Origin: Chloroflexota bacterium
GTDB lineage: Bacteria; Chloroflexota; Dehalococcoidia; JACQUA01
Reading direction: 5' to 3'
DNA: 64,000 bases
Assembly: GCA_016210565.1 (NCBI GenBank)
Contig: JACQUA010000106.1
Span: 1-64,000 of the forward strand
Numbering within the stretch: position 1 is the stretch's first letter; each line of letters opens with the position of its first letter. The notes beneath the pieces were generated by a model. It did no database searches. It was not told where the DNA came from and worked only from the letters and a program-made list of their open reading frames with translations. A program made the position numbers and the translations under genes. Shown piece after piece: positions 18,169 through 25,993 of the stretch.

Positions 18169-18448
18169 ACTAATACAAAGGCAATAATAAAAGCCGCATC
18201 GTGGGTGGTAGTCTGGGAAAAGGAACTTTCACCGCAAAGGACACAAAGGAACGCAAAGGGAATAGCGATCAGCCGTCAGCTATCAGCTTTCAGTCCCCGC
18301 CTCCCCGGGGGTGGGTGGCCGGGTGGCTGATAGCTGATTGCTGAAAGCTGTCAGCTTTCTGCGACCCGCGGCGTCCTTTGCGGTGAAAGCGTCCCCTTTT
18401 TGTCGGCGTTACTGGATGCGACATTATTTATTGCGTTTGTATTAATAG
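18169..18448. repeat. Nested palindromic element (MITE-like), TAATACAAA family copy 1
   Basis: The whole gap between cupin A2 and the EutA-like gene is built of nested inverted repeats. The outer arms are CTAATACAAAGGCAATAATA (from 18170) and, inverted, TTAATACAAACGCAATAAAT (to about 18447). Inside lie CTTTCACCGCAAAGGAC (18226-18242) and GTCCTTTGCGGTGAAAG (18373-18389), and inside those CAGCTATCAGCTTTCAG-like arms around 18270-18355. It has no coding capacity. Its ends match the sequence upstream of the truncated gene at the left window edge. Confidence 0.7.
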
Positions 18449-18463
18449 CCCCTGAAGAGAGAG

Positions 18464-19924
18464 CTAGCCTGTGGGCGGCCGCTTCGGGGAGCCGGGGAAT
18501 ATCAGGGACTTGATCACTACTGGCACCGCGCACGACGAGGCAATCAGACTGCCGATATCGATGTAGTCGAATGCTCTAAGGCTGATGCCGTCGATGGAGA
18601 TCACGGGATTCGGAAGCTGCATATCTTCTTTTAAGTGGATACCAAGTAGGCCTCCGACATCTCCGTCGTTTACAAGTATCAACGGATTTCCGCCGATAAC
18701 GATTGTCTCCATCCCCTTGACGATTCCGCTGCATAGCCCCCGAATTCTCGAATAGGTTGCTGAGCCTTCCCACCGGAAGGCAAGGGCAACCGGCGATTCC
18801 CCGCTCGGTAGTCCGAAACGATTCAAGGCGCGTTTGACGCTCTCCTCGATGGCAATCGGATCTATCTCAAACTCCCCTAAAATGAAGTCGGGGGTAACCA
18901 CCGGGATATTACGGACAGGCACGACATCCGGGGGGCACAGGAATATGGTATTACCACTCACCTGTACCGTGTATTGGGAGGCGCCGATGACAGTCGCCCT
19001 TATTCCCGACGCCGGCTGCAGCACCGGAATGCCCATCCCGGCTATCTTCGCTTTGATTTCCTCCGCCAGCAGAGGTCCTAGATCGCCAAACTGATTGACC
19101 TGGCGGTCATAAATGAACTCCGAAACCCCTCCAGAGAACGTCAAGGCATTGACCGGCCCCGCGTAACTCAAAGGCGGGGTGCGCATGAGCTCTTGGCCTC
19201 CCCCCGAAGTTGGCGGCGCCAGGCAAATTGCCTCGAACAGGCGCTCGACCATATGTGTCGCTATTGACGTCAGTTCGCTGGTCCCTATCCGCTGACCAAC
19301 GTTCAGGTCAAGTCCCACAGCTTTTCCGATTCGGCGTCCTGCCTCTTCCAGACGAATGATAACACCATCGCCATCCCAGGCTATTAGGCGCGCGCCTATA
19401 TCCATAGCGGCAACGTCACTTATCTCACCCTTGGAGCAGACCGCCATCTTGGTAGTGCCACCGCCTATGTCCACATTCATGACGGTGTGGTGACCCTCGG
19501 CAGAGAGCGTTACCGCCCCTGAGCCATAAGCAGCCATGGTAGCTTCAAGATTGTCACCCGCACTTACCGCCACGAAGCGGCCTGCTTCCCGGGCAAATAG
19601 ATCACCGATGGCGCGGGCGTTGTGTCTAAGCAGGGCTAATCCAGTCAGTATTACTGCTCCAGTGTCGATGCTCTCCCGGCGCAAACCGGCGACTTCGTAC
19701 TGATGATCAATGAACCGGCCCAGTATATTCCCGTCAATCGTTCTATCATCGACATAAGGCGTTACCAGTATGTCAGACTGGCACAGAATGGTCCGGTTAA
19801 CCGGAACGTAGCGGCCGTCTTCCCGTTCCAGTTCCAGACGAGAAAAGACAAGAAGAGATGTTGACGAGCCGATATCGACCCCCACGCTGGTAAGTTCAAG
19901 ACGGTCTTCTTCGCAGAAAGCCAT
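18464..19924 (-). CDS. EutA-like reactivating ATPase
   Basis: 486 residues, close in length to ethanolamine ammonia-lyase reactivase EutA (about 467). The N-terminus has an actin/Hsp70-type phosphate-1 loop, GVDIGSSTSLLVFSRLELE, much like EutA; GAVILTG..LLRHNAR and AVSAGDNLEATMAAYGSGA also match EutA's order; phosphate-2 is NVDIGGGTTKMAV and LTFSGGVSEFIYDR fits the later conserved block. EutA swaps damaged cobalamin in EutBC at the expense of ATP. No eutB or eutC is in the window; instead it follows the glycyl-radical activase by 17 bases. Either it serves a B12 enzyme elsewhere (a glutamate-mutase-like pair is 24 kb away) or it acts on the GREs. Confidence 0.82.
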   Translation of the reverse strand: MAFCEEDRLELTSVGVDIGSSTSLLVFSRLELEREDGRYVPVNRTILCQSDILVTPYVDDRTIDGNILGRFIDHQYEVAGLRRESIDTGAVILTGLALLRHNARAIGDLFAREAGRFVAVSAGDNLEATMAAYGSGAVTLSAEGHHTVMNVDIGGGTTKMAVCSKGEISDVAAMDIGARLIAWDGDGVIIRLEEAGRRIGKAVGLDLNVGQRIGTSELTSIATHMVERLFEAICLAPPTSGGGQELMRTPPLSYAGPVNALTFSGGVSEFIYDRQVNQFGDLGPLLAEEIKAKIAGMGIPVLQPASGIRATVIGASQYTVQVSGNTIFLCPPDVVPVRNIPVVTPDFILGEFEIDPIAIEESVKRALNRFGLPSGESPVALAFRWEGSATYSRIRGLCSGIVKGMETIVIGGNPLILVNDGDVGGLLGIHLKEDMQLPNPVISIDGISLRAFDYIDIGSLIASSCAVPVVIKSLIFPGSPKRPPTG

Positions 19925-19941
19925 GTCCGAGACCGCAACAT

Positions 19942-20883
19942 CTATTTAGACACAAGACAACGGACGCCGGCCATCTCAAAGGACTGCCTCACCGATTCTA
20001 CGAAATCGGGGGTTGCGCTGGGTACCTCGTTCAGGCAATATATCCTGTCTAGAGCTTTGTACTTGCCGATGCCCAGGCGATGATAAGGCATAAGCTCAAC
20101 GGAAGCCTCCTCCTTTTGCAAATCTTTCAGGAACGCAGCGGTTGCTCGAATATTCTCGCCCTCGCTGTTCAAGCCGGGAATAAGGGGCATGCGAAACTGG
20201 ACTTTGGCCGGGCTGCCTGCCAGTAGTCGCGCATTGCTCAGCACCCGACCGTTTGGTTGGCCGGTAAGCTGGCGGTGTCTTTCTGTGTCCATATGTTTAA
20301 GGTCAAACATCACCAGGTCGACACATGTCAAAACTTCTTTGAGCGCTCCGGTGGGAGCAAAGCCAGACGTTTCGAGAGCTGTAGGAATGCCCGCGTCCCG
20401 GCACAGCTTGAACAGGGCTACGACGAACGGTGACCACCACAACGGATCACCCCCGGAAACGGTTACCCCTCCGTCGGGAGGGAAAAAGTCCTTATCCCGG
20501 AGCACATCCCGGAAGACCTCCTCCACAGATCGCCTCTTCCCGTAAACTGTCAGAGCTTCGGGGATACACACTGATACACAATCACCGCACGCATCACATT
20601 GGCGCCGGTCTATTCGGGGCATTCCGTCTGAGGCAATACTAATCGCATTCTTGCCACATCCTGCTACGCATTTCCCGCATCGATTGCAACTCACACTGGC
20701 AAACCCAAGTTCCAGTACCTGGCTTATCGACTCAGGATTGTCGCACCACTGGCAGTGCAAGCCGCAACCCTTAGAGAACACGGTTGTCCGTATTCCCGGG
20801 CCGTCATGGAGGCAGAAGCGCTGGATATTGAATATCACAGCTTCGGTCGGCTTTGCCCCGCAGTTTTCTCCGTTCTTGGTCAA
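19942..20883 (-). CDS. Glycyl-radical-enzyme activating enzyme (radical SAM, PflA type with ferredoxin insert)
   Basis: 313 residues. Cys40, Cys44 and Cys47 (KGCGLHCQWCDNPES) form the CX3CX2C radical-SAM site. Two 4Fe-4S ferredoxin motifs follow (CNRCGKCVAGC near residue 66 and CDACGDCVSVC near residue 93), the mark of the activases of non-PFL glycyl-radical enzymes. GGVTVSGGDPLW is the SAM-binding strand. It abstracts H from the glycine of its partner to install the radical. As written it starts at TTG (20883) after a GGGG; a GTG at 20838 directly before IFNIQRF is an alternative. It is the only activase for three GREs, so it probably serves all three. Confidence 0.93.
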   Translation of the reverse strand: MTKNGENCGAKPTEAVIFNIQRFCLHDGPGIRTTVFSKGCGLHCQWCDNPESISQVLELGFASVSCNRCGKCVAGCGKNAISIASDGMPRIDRRQCDACGDCVSVCIPEALTVYGKRRSVEEVFRDVLRDKDFFPPDGGVTVSGGDPLWWSPFVVALFKLCRDAGIPTALETSGFAPTGALKEVLTCVDLVMFDLKHMDTERHRQLTGQPNGRVLSNARLLAGSPAKVQFRMPLIPGLNSEGENIRATAAFLKDLQKEEASVELMPYHRLGIGKYKALDRIYCLNEVPSATPDFVESVRQSFEMAGVRCLVSK

Positions 20884-20933
20884 ATGTGCCCCGTTGGAGT
20901 GCTTACTTCACGCGGTGAATGTGGAAACTCGCT

Positions 20934-22088
20934 TCACCTTTTAAGGGACCCGAAGATTTGTATTACTCTCCTTGTAAACTCCACCTCGTTTTCCCGGAAG
21001 CCTTTATCGATGGTCGAAACGTATTTCACATCTGGTTGACGCGTTAGAGCTGGCAGCAGATAGTCTGTGGGCACGTCAATCCTGGAGCTTTGATAGCCAG
21101 TGACTCGAGAGGAAAGTGTTTGCCCTTCCTTGCTAAAGTAAAAGTTCGTAAATACTTTTGCCGCATTGGGATGCGGACTGTTCTTAAGAAGCATAAATCC
21201 TGCACCTGTAGTCAGGTACACGCCTTCCGACGGGACGCTGAACGCAATAGGGGCCCCTGCTTTCATAAAATCAAGCACGGGTTCCTTCTGAGGGCCTATT
21301 AAGAGGGGGTATTTTCCCCTCGCTGTCCACTCCACCGTCAGCCGCCAATCACTTGATAGCACGGGTTCCTGTTTGGCCAATCCCTCGACGTAGTCCCAGG
21401 ACATCAAACCGTACGCAAACATGACCATAAGGGTTGTAACACCGCCACCCGCCGCGGGATCCACCATGGTCATCTTCCCCTTCCATTTTGGGTTTAGAAG
21501 ATCGGAGTACGATCTTATGTCCCCAGGCTTCACCAAATCGGTGTTGATAGCCAACGATGGACTTACATACTCTCGATCATTAAAGTAAGTTTTGGTATCC
21601 GGGTCAAGCCAGGGAAGTTCACCCCGCCACCAAACTCGGGGGTCGCTGTTCTCCGGCAGAACGATAACCTTGTCCAGAGATCCGACAACCCCCTCGGGCC
21701 GAAAGTACACGTCAAAATCCCTTCTGTTCCCCAGCATTGCATCTGCATAGTGCACTTGATTCCTATATTCTGTCATTATGCGTTGAACGATCCCCCCGGT
21801 CGTTGCGGTAATTACATCCAACCTTATGCCATATTTCTTTGCCATGGCTTCGGTGAAAGCTGTGCGCCACGCATCTGTATAAAATGTGTAGAACGCCACA
21901 CTGCCTTCTTTCCTGGCTGCCGCCAATGTGTGTTCCCAATCCTCTTCCCAAGCGGACTTGGCTATTACTGCCGCAGGCACTTCCCGTGGCGTTGCGATTT
22001 CAGTAGCTGCTGGTTTGAGAACACAGGAGCCGAGCAGCAAAGGCAAGAGTGCTGCTGCCATGACGACCATCAGTTGAATCTTTTCCAT
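20934..22088 (-). CDS. Fe(III)-type solute-binding lipoprotein (SBP3)
   Basis: 384 residues with lipobox LLGSC (Cys22). It has the family markers WEEDWEHTLAAARKEGSV, INTDLVKPGDI, NPKWKGKMTMVDPAAGGG and HPNAAKVFTNFYFSKEGQ. It is closer in layout to SBP6 (58634-59779; both have WWRGE.PW and QP.V.Y) than to SBP1 or SBP2. It is 50 bases upstream of the activase. The ligand is unknown and there is no permease nearby. Confidence 0.85.
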   Translation of the reverse strand: MEKIQLMVVMAAALLPLLLGSCVLKPAATEIATPREVPAAVIAKSAWEEDWEHTLAAARKEGSVAFYTFYTDAWRTAFTEAMAKKYGIRLDVITATTGGIVQRIMTEYRNQVHYADAMLGNRRDFDVYFRPEGVVGSLDKVIVLPENSDPRVWWRGELPWLDPDTKTYFNDREYVSPSLAINTDLVKPGDIRSYSDLLNPKWKGKMTMVDPAAGGGVTTLMVMFAYGLMSWDYVEGLAKQEPVLSSDWRLTVEWTARGKYPLLIGPQKEPVLDFMKAGAPIAFSVPSEGVYLTTGAGFMLLKNSPHPNAAKVFTNFYFSKEGQTLSSRVTGYQSSRIDVPTDYLLPALTRQPDVKYVSTIDKGFRENEVEFTRRVIQIFGSLKR

Positions 22089-22244
22089 CGCAATACTCCA
22101 TCTTTTAGAATTGGCAGCGAGGTTTCTTCCTCAAAAGCAAAGCATCCCTCCTTCCACCGTTCATCGTGGAGCCAAATATTTCCCTGCCCAGCTTGGAAGA
22201 AGCAACCTCCCTGAGTTAGCTTCCTCGTGCGACGCAGCCCCTGT

Positions 22245-23378
22245 CTACATGTAGGCCTCATTGTACGTGTTTATCCCTCGCTCATTATAGCAGGTGGGTG
22301 ACATATTGCTTCTCAACCCTGATTTGGCCAGTTCGCTCTCGAAGATACCTCTGATCTCCGGTTCTTCATCGATGTATTCTATTTGTATGTGCTTGTCTTT
22401 CGTTTTCCGGGGATTGACATGCAGCACCAGGTATCTCGCTGGCTCCTTGCCTGTGTTGAAGTGCTGATGATACCAGCACTCACCCTGTAATGAAGTAAGT
22501 GCTACTCCGAAGAGGCTGCCGGGATGCCAGTCAACTCTTTGTTTCTCCTTTTCCCGGCCAGGCCGCCAGAACAAGGAATAGCCATTACCGGTGATCGGGA
22601 TTATGGAACGACCGGGAGGATGTGCGTGGGCCTTTTTGTAGGTTCCAACCGGGAACTCAGATTGGTGGGCATTCAAAACAGCCAAGCCCGGCTGGTGAAA
22701 AACGATGTTGCTACCGCCTGCGCCCCTGACTTGAAGACCTGTCATTCGGTCAAACGCCTTTACATCAGGGATGAAATTTGCAGACCAAACGGTCATGTTG
22801 AGTGGCGGGCCCTGTCTGTATATTTTTGCCTCAGTTGAATAGAAGTCCTTTTCAGCCCCTTCGAACGCGAATTCGTTTTCAAATATGAACTTTCTGCTCC
22901 CGAAATATTGAAATATAGCAGGCAATGTGGTCTTGGCAAAAAGCCTTGCCGGTCTACTGGCGTCTCTATTAAGGTGCTGATACCCAACATTCGACGGTAG
23001 CGCAAAGAGGGATTGCTCATTCCATTCCAGTGTCCACGTAGGTCCGCCTTCGCGAGACCAAAAAGTGGTTGCGCCACATCCCGATAGGACATAAACGATC
23101 TCCTCAAACATGTGCCTCTGAGGCTTTAGACTTTGGCCCGGGGCTATTTCGCACAGGTAGTTGTCGGCCCAGGTCTCTTCACCAAAGAGATTCACGTAGC
23201 AACCTGAACCGCCCGTTCGAGACCAGGGCTTAATCTCCAGGTTCCCCAGATCCTGGACAAAATACCCTGTATGGACTGGTATGCCTTCTTGTTGTTGAAA
23301 TTCTCGGTAGTAATCTCGCTGAACATCAGAGAACAATTCCCTTTGTTCGGTGGCTTCTTCTGCTGTCTTTTGGCTCAT
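22245..23378 (-). CDS. Double-cupin protein F
   Basis: 377 residues. Domain 1 has PQRHMFEEIVYVLSGCG and YQHLNRD, with one His per motif; domain 2 has KKAHAHPPGRSIIPITGNG and WYHQHFNTG. The layout (strong second barrel, reduced first) is that of A1 and A2, and the C-terminal EEPEIRGIFESEL echoes their EEDPQIRK..KEAL, so F is a divergent member of that subgroup. It lies between SBP3 and cupin B2. A 156-base gap to SBP3 shows no gene. Confidence 0.8.
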   Translation of the reverse strand: MSQKTAEEATEQRELFSDVQRDYYREFQQQEGIPVHTGYFVQDLGNLEIKPWSRTGGSGCYVNLFGEETWADNYLCEIAPGQSLKPQRHMFEEIVYVLSGCGATTFWSREGGPTWTLEWNEQSLFALPSNVGYQHLNRDASRPARLFAKTTLPAIFQYFGSRKFIFENEFAFEGAEKDFYSTEAKIYRQGPPLNMTVWSANFIPDVKAFDRMTGLQVRGAGGSNIVFHQPGLAVLNAHQSEFPVGTYKKAHAHPPGRSIIPITGNGYSLFWRPGREKEKQRVDWHPGSLFGVALTSLQGECWYHQHFNTGKEPARYLVLHVNPRKTKDKHIQIEYIDEEPEIRGIFESELAKSGLRSNMSPTCYNERGINTYNEAYM

Positions 23379-23468
23379 AATGCTACCAGGCCTCGACCGA
23401 GACTTCGTTCGGAAAAGGTGGCCCCTTCCGGGCGGTTAGAAATGAGAGTGGTTTTTCCGACGTCATTG

Positions 23469-23605
23469 AACCCAAATTATGCATGTGGTATCAGGATGCT
23501 TCACTTTTCCCCACCCCCGCAGGCTAAAGGACCTGTCCGCCCTGCGGACTCTCGCAAAGCGGAGCGGCTACGCCCCGCCCGAGGCCATGCATAATCTGGG
23601 ATAAT
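23469..23605. repeat. AATTATGCAT palindromic repeat, copy 2
   Basis: Left end AACCCAAATTATGCATG, right end CATGCATAATCTGGGATAAT, inverted with respect to each other. It contains the same CCCCACCCCCGCAGGCTAAA core as the copy at 7480-7587, here expanded by a second CCGCCCTGCGG hairpin. It fills the gap between cupins B2 and F. Confidence 0.65.
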
Positions 23606-23627
23606 ATGACTCTGGACGATGCTCACC

Positions 23628-24656
23628 TCATGAAATTACATACGAGCTGTATTCATAGTACTTAGTTGGGAAAACCCTTCTGGCTATGGGTTGGAAGAAA
23701 TGAGACCTTGTTCCAAAATGAATCCGAAGTTGCTGTGATTCGATCTTCCCGGTGTTGAAATGTTGGTGAACCGTCTGCGGTCCCTGCACCTGGAACAGGG
23801 TCCCCTTCTTCCACGGAATCTTCTTCCCATCTATTATGGAGTGTCCTTCTCCCTGCAGCACATATAACAAAGCTTCCATGTGTGCGTGTTTTCCGCTATG
23901 CATTCCAGGTTCGTCGCAGAGGATTGCGGTGATGTGCACCTCTCTTGCTCGAAATCCGTTTTCGGGCGACCCCATGAAATAGACGCTGCGAGATCGATGT
24001 CCCGGCTCACCTGCGGTTCTCACTTCCTTGGGTTGAGTAGTGGTGTAGTCGTCTTTGAAATTGGCGACAAATGCTCCCATTTCACCAGAGGGGACAGAAG
24101 GCGCATCTTCCAGCTTCATGACTATCCTTCCGTAGTCCGGATGAATGTTTGATCCTGGCGCCGAGGGTCCCACCAAGTCTGATCTACAGGTCTCCCCGGC
24201 GTCCTGGTATTGCATGACTCTTGCAAGCCCACAGAACCTCTCTAGAGGCAGAGCCATCGCGGAAAGATATCTGACTGTCTCTGGACCCAGATTGAAATGC
24301 TGGTGGGACGAGCCGTAAGGCATAAAGAGACAGCTTCCGGAGCTCCAATCATATCTTGTTCCGTCTACCACGCTGCATCCCTGACCCTGGACGACATAAA
24401 CCGCTTCCTCGCCATGCGAGTGACTCCCTGTATGCCACCTCTGAGGGATCTCTGCCAGTATGGCTACACCCGAGGTAACAAATCCATTTTCTCTAGCGCA
24501 CAGAAGGGCGGACCGCCAATCTTGCCTCGTTCTGACCCACTGCAGATCCTCTTCGTTGATGCAAGTTCGTGCCTTCTCCTTTTCTTCCAATTGTTCGTCC
24601 CAATACCTCAACCAATTGTCATAAAAATTGCTCACGTTCGTTGTCTTTCCAGGCAA
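23628..24656 (-). CDS. Double-cupin protein B2
   Basis: 342 residues, paralogue of B1. Domain 1: GSHSHGEEAVYVVQGQG and SSHQHFNLG. Domain 2: GKHAHMEALLYVLQGEG and TVHQHFNTG. Both metal sites look complete. It is 21 bases after SBP4 and upstream of cupin F. The order SBP - B2 - F at this end mirrors D - C - B1 - A1 at the other end of the operon, each finishing in a B-type then an A/F-type cupin, which suggests block duplication. Confidence 0.82.
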   Translation of the reverse strand: MPGKTTNVSNFYDNWLRYWDEQLEEKEKARTCINEEDLQWVRTRQDWRSALLCARENGFVTSGVAILAEIPQRWHTGSHSHGEEAVYVVQGQGCSVVDGTRYDWSSGSCLFMPYGSSHQHFNLGPETVRYLSAMALPLERFCGLARVMQYQDAGETCRSDLVGPSAPGSNIHPDYGRIVMKLEDAPSVPSGEMGAFVANFKDDYTTTQPKEVRTAGEPGHRSRSVYFMGSPENGFRAREVHITAILCDEPGMHSGKHAHMEALLYVLQGEGHSIIDGKKIPWKKGTLFQVQGPQTVHQHFNTGKIESQQLRIHFGTRSHFFQPIARRVFPTKYYEYSSYVIS

Positions 24657-24677
24657 TTTGGTACGTCGCTGGAGGGT

Positions 24678-25844
24678 TTACTTTGCGCCGAGACCGAAGA
24701 TCTTCTGTGCCTCAATGCCCGATTGACGGCGTTCCGAAGTAACATCCTCGGCGTTGCTAAAAAGATAGATTAGTCCAGGCTGCCGTACCGCGTCAGGATC
24801 CAGGTGGTCCGTTGGAACATCCAGTCTGGCGCTCTGTGACATAAACGCTTTGCTGGCAATAGTTTGGGCCTCCTTGGTCAAGAACCAGTTGATGAACACC
24901 CTGGCTGCATTAGGGTGAGGCGCCTTGTTGAAAAGGGCTAGAGGGTAAGCAGTTATAGCATACGGAGCGTCTGACAGGAGAACCTGTTTCAGCGGAGCGC
25001 CTGCATTCAAGAACTCACCGATAGTATTCGAGTTTGGGCCTACAGCCACAGCGTATTTTCCTCGGGCCACCCATTCCAACAGCAGTCTCAGGTCCCTCGT
25101 TATAGCCGGCTCTTGCTTGGCGAATTCACGCATGAATTCATATCCCACTGCTCTGGAAGTCATTTGAAACCACGATTGACCGGTTCCTGACACGGTCGGA
25201 TCATTTAGAACTATCTTCCCTTTCCATTTTGGGTGGAGCAGCGATTTGTTCGAGGTTATCTCCCCTGGCTTGACCGTGTCGGTATTGATGACAGCCCCAG
25301 TAGCCGGGGAATAGGCCCAAGACAGTGCATAGGCTCCGTCGTTATCACAGTAAATGTGGCTACCTCCATACCAGAGTTTGAAGTCCAAAACCTCTGGTAG
25401 CACCAGTTGTGGTTTCAATGGGTCCAGCACTCCTTGCGGTTTCATGTCCGATACTAACGTTGTTGCTCCCAGGGAACCAACATCTGCCAGATATAAACCA
25501 GCTTTTCGCTCCCTGAAAAGTTTCTCACTCACTTCATTCCCTCTTCCTGTTACCGATTCAATGTTGATTCCATAAGCGTCCGCAAAACCCTTGCGTATTG
25601 CCTCTAGCTGACCAGGGCCCGCGCCACTATACAGGCTAACTACCCCCTCCTGTTTGGCCGCTGCCACGGTCTTGTCCCAATCTACTTTCCAGGGGGGTTC
25701 TATGTTCGAGGAGAGAGTTGTTTTGACCGAGCCCGGACCGGGCGCAGGAGCTGATACTTCAGCCACTCCGCAACTTGCCATAGCCAGTGCCAGAACCATG
25801 ATCAGTGAGAGCGGAAAAAGACCCAAAATCAGTTTGTTGCACAC
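24678..25844 (-). CDS. Fe(III)-type solute-binding lipoprotein (SBP4)
   Basis: I start it at GTG 25844, which follows a GGGGGCAAAT ribosome site and gives a normal lipoprotein signal ending LAMASC; the open frame continues upstream to 25922 without a better site. About 388 residues. Family motifs: WKVDWDKTVAAAKQEGVVSLY, INTDTVKPGEI, HPKWKGKIVLNDPTVSGTG, HPNAARVFINWFLTKEAQ. The next gene is cupin B2 after 21 bases. No transporter permease is near. Confidence 0.82.
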   Translation of the reverse strand: MCNKLILGLFPLSLIMVLALAMASCGVAEVSAPAPGPGSVKTTLSSNIEPPWKVDWDKTVAAAKQEGVVSLYSGAGPGQLEAIRKGFADAYGINIESVTGRGNEVSEKLFRERKAGLYLADVGSLGATTLVSDMKPQGVLDPLKPQLVLPEVLDFKLWYGGSHIYCDNDGAYALSWAYSPATGAVINTDTVKPGEITSNKSLLHPKWKGKIVLNDPTVSGTGQSWFQMTSRAVGYEFMREFAKQEPAITRDLRLLLEWVARGKYAVAVGPNSNTIGEFLNAGAPLKQVLLSDAPYAITAYPLALFNKAPHPNAARVFINWFLTKEAQTIASKAFMSQSARLDVPTDHLDPDAVRQPGLIYLFSNAEDVTSERRQSGIEAQKIFGLGAK

Positions 25845-25993
25845 ATTTGCCCCCTTTACTGCTTCCCGACAATACATCGGTTCATTCCAGCAACAAAGAT
25901 CCCTGTCGCCATGGGCGGCCAACCAGTTAATGTCTGATTATCACAAGCCATGCAATCGGTCCAAAAGACGGTGTCAATGAGCACCTCGCAGGG

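Noticed and set aside
18464..22088. Ethanolamine or diol-dehydratase microcompartment locus
   Set aside because: Apart from the EutA-like protein there is no shell protein, EutB/C, aldehyde dehydrogenase or phosphotransacylase in the window.
4669..24656. Annotating the cupins as gentisate 1,2-dioxygenases
   Set aside because: They share the fold and HXH sites, but sequence alone does not show it, and oxygen-dependent cleavage conflicts with a glycyl-radical operon.
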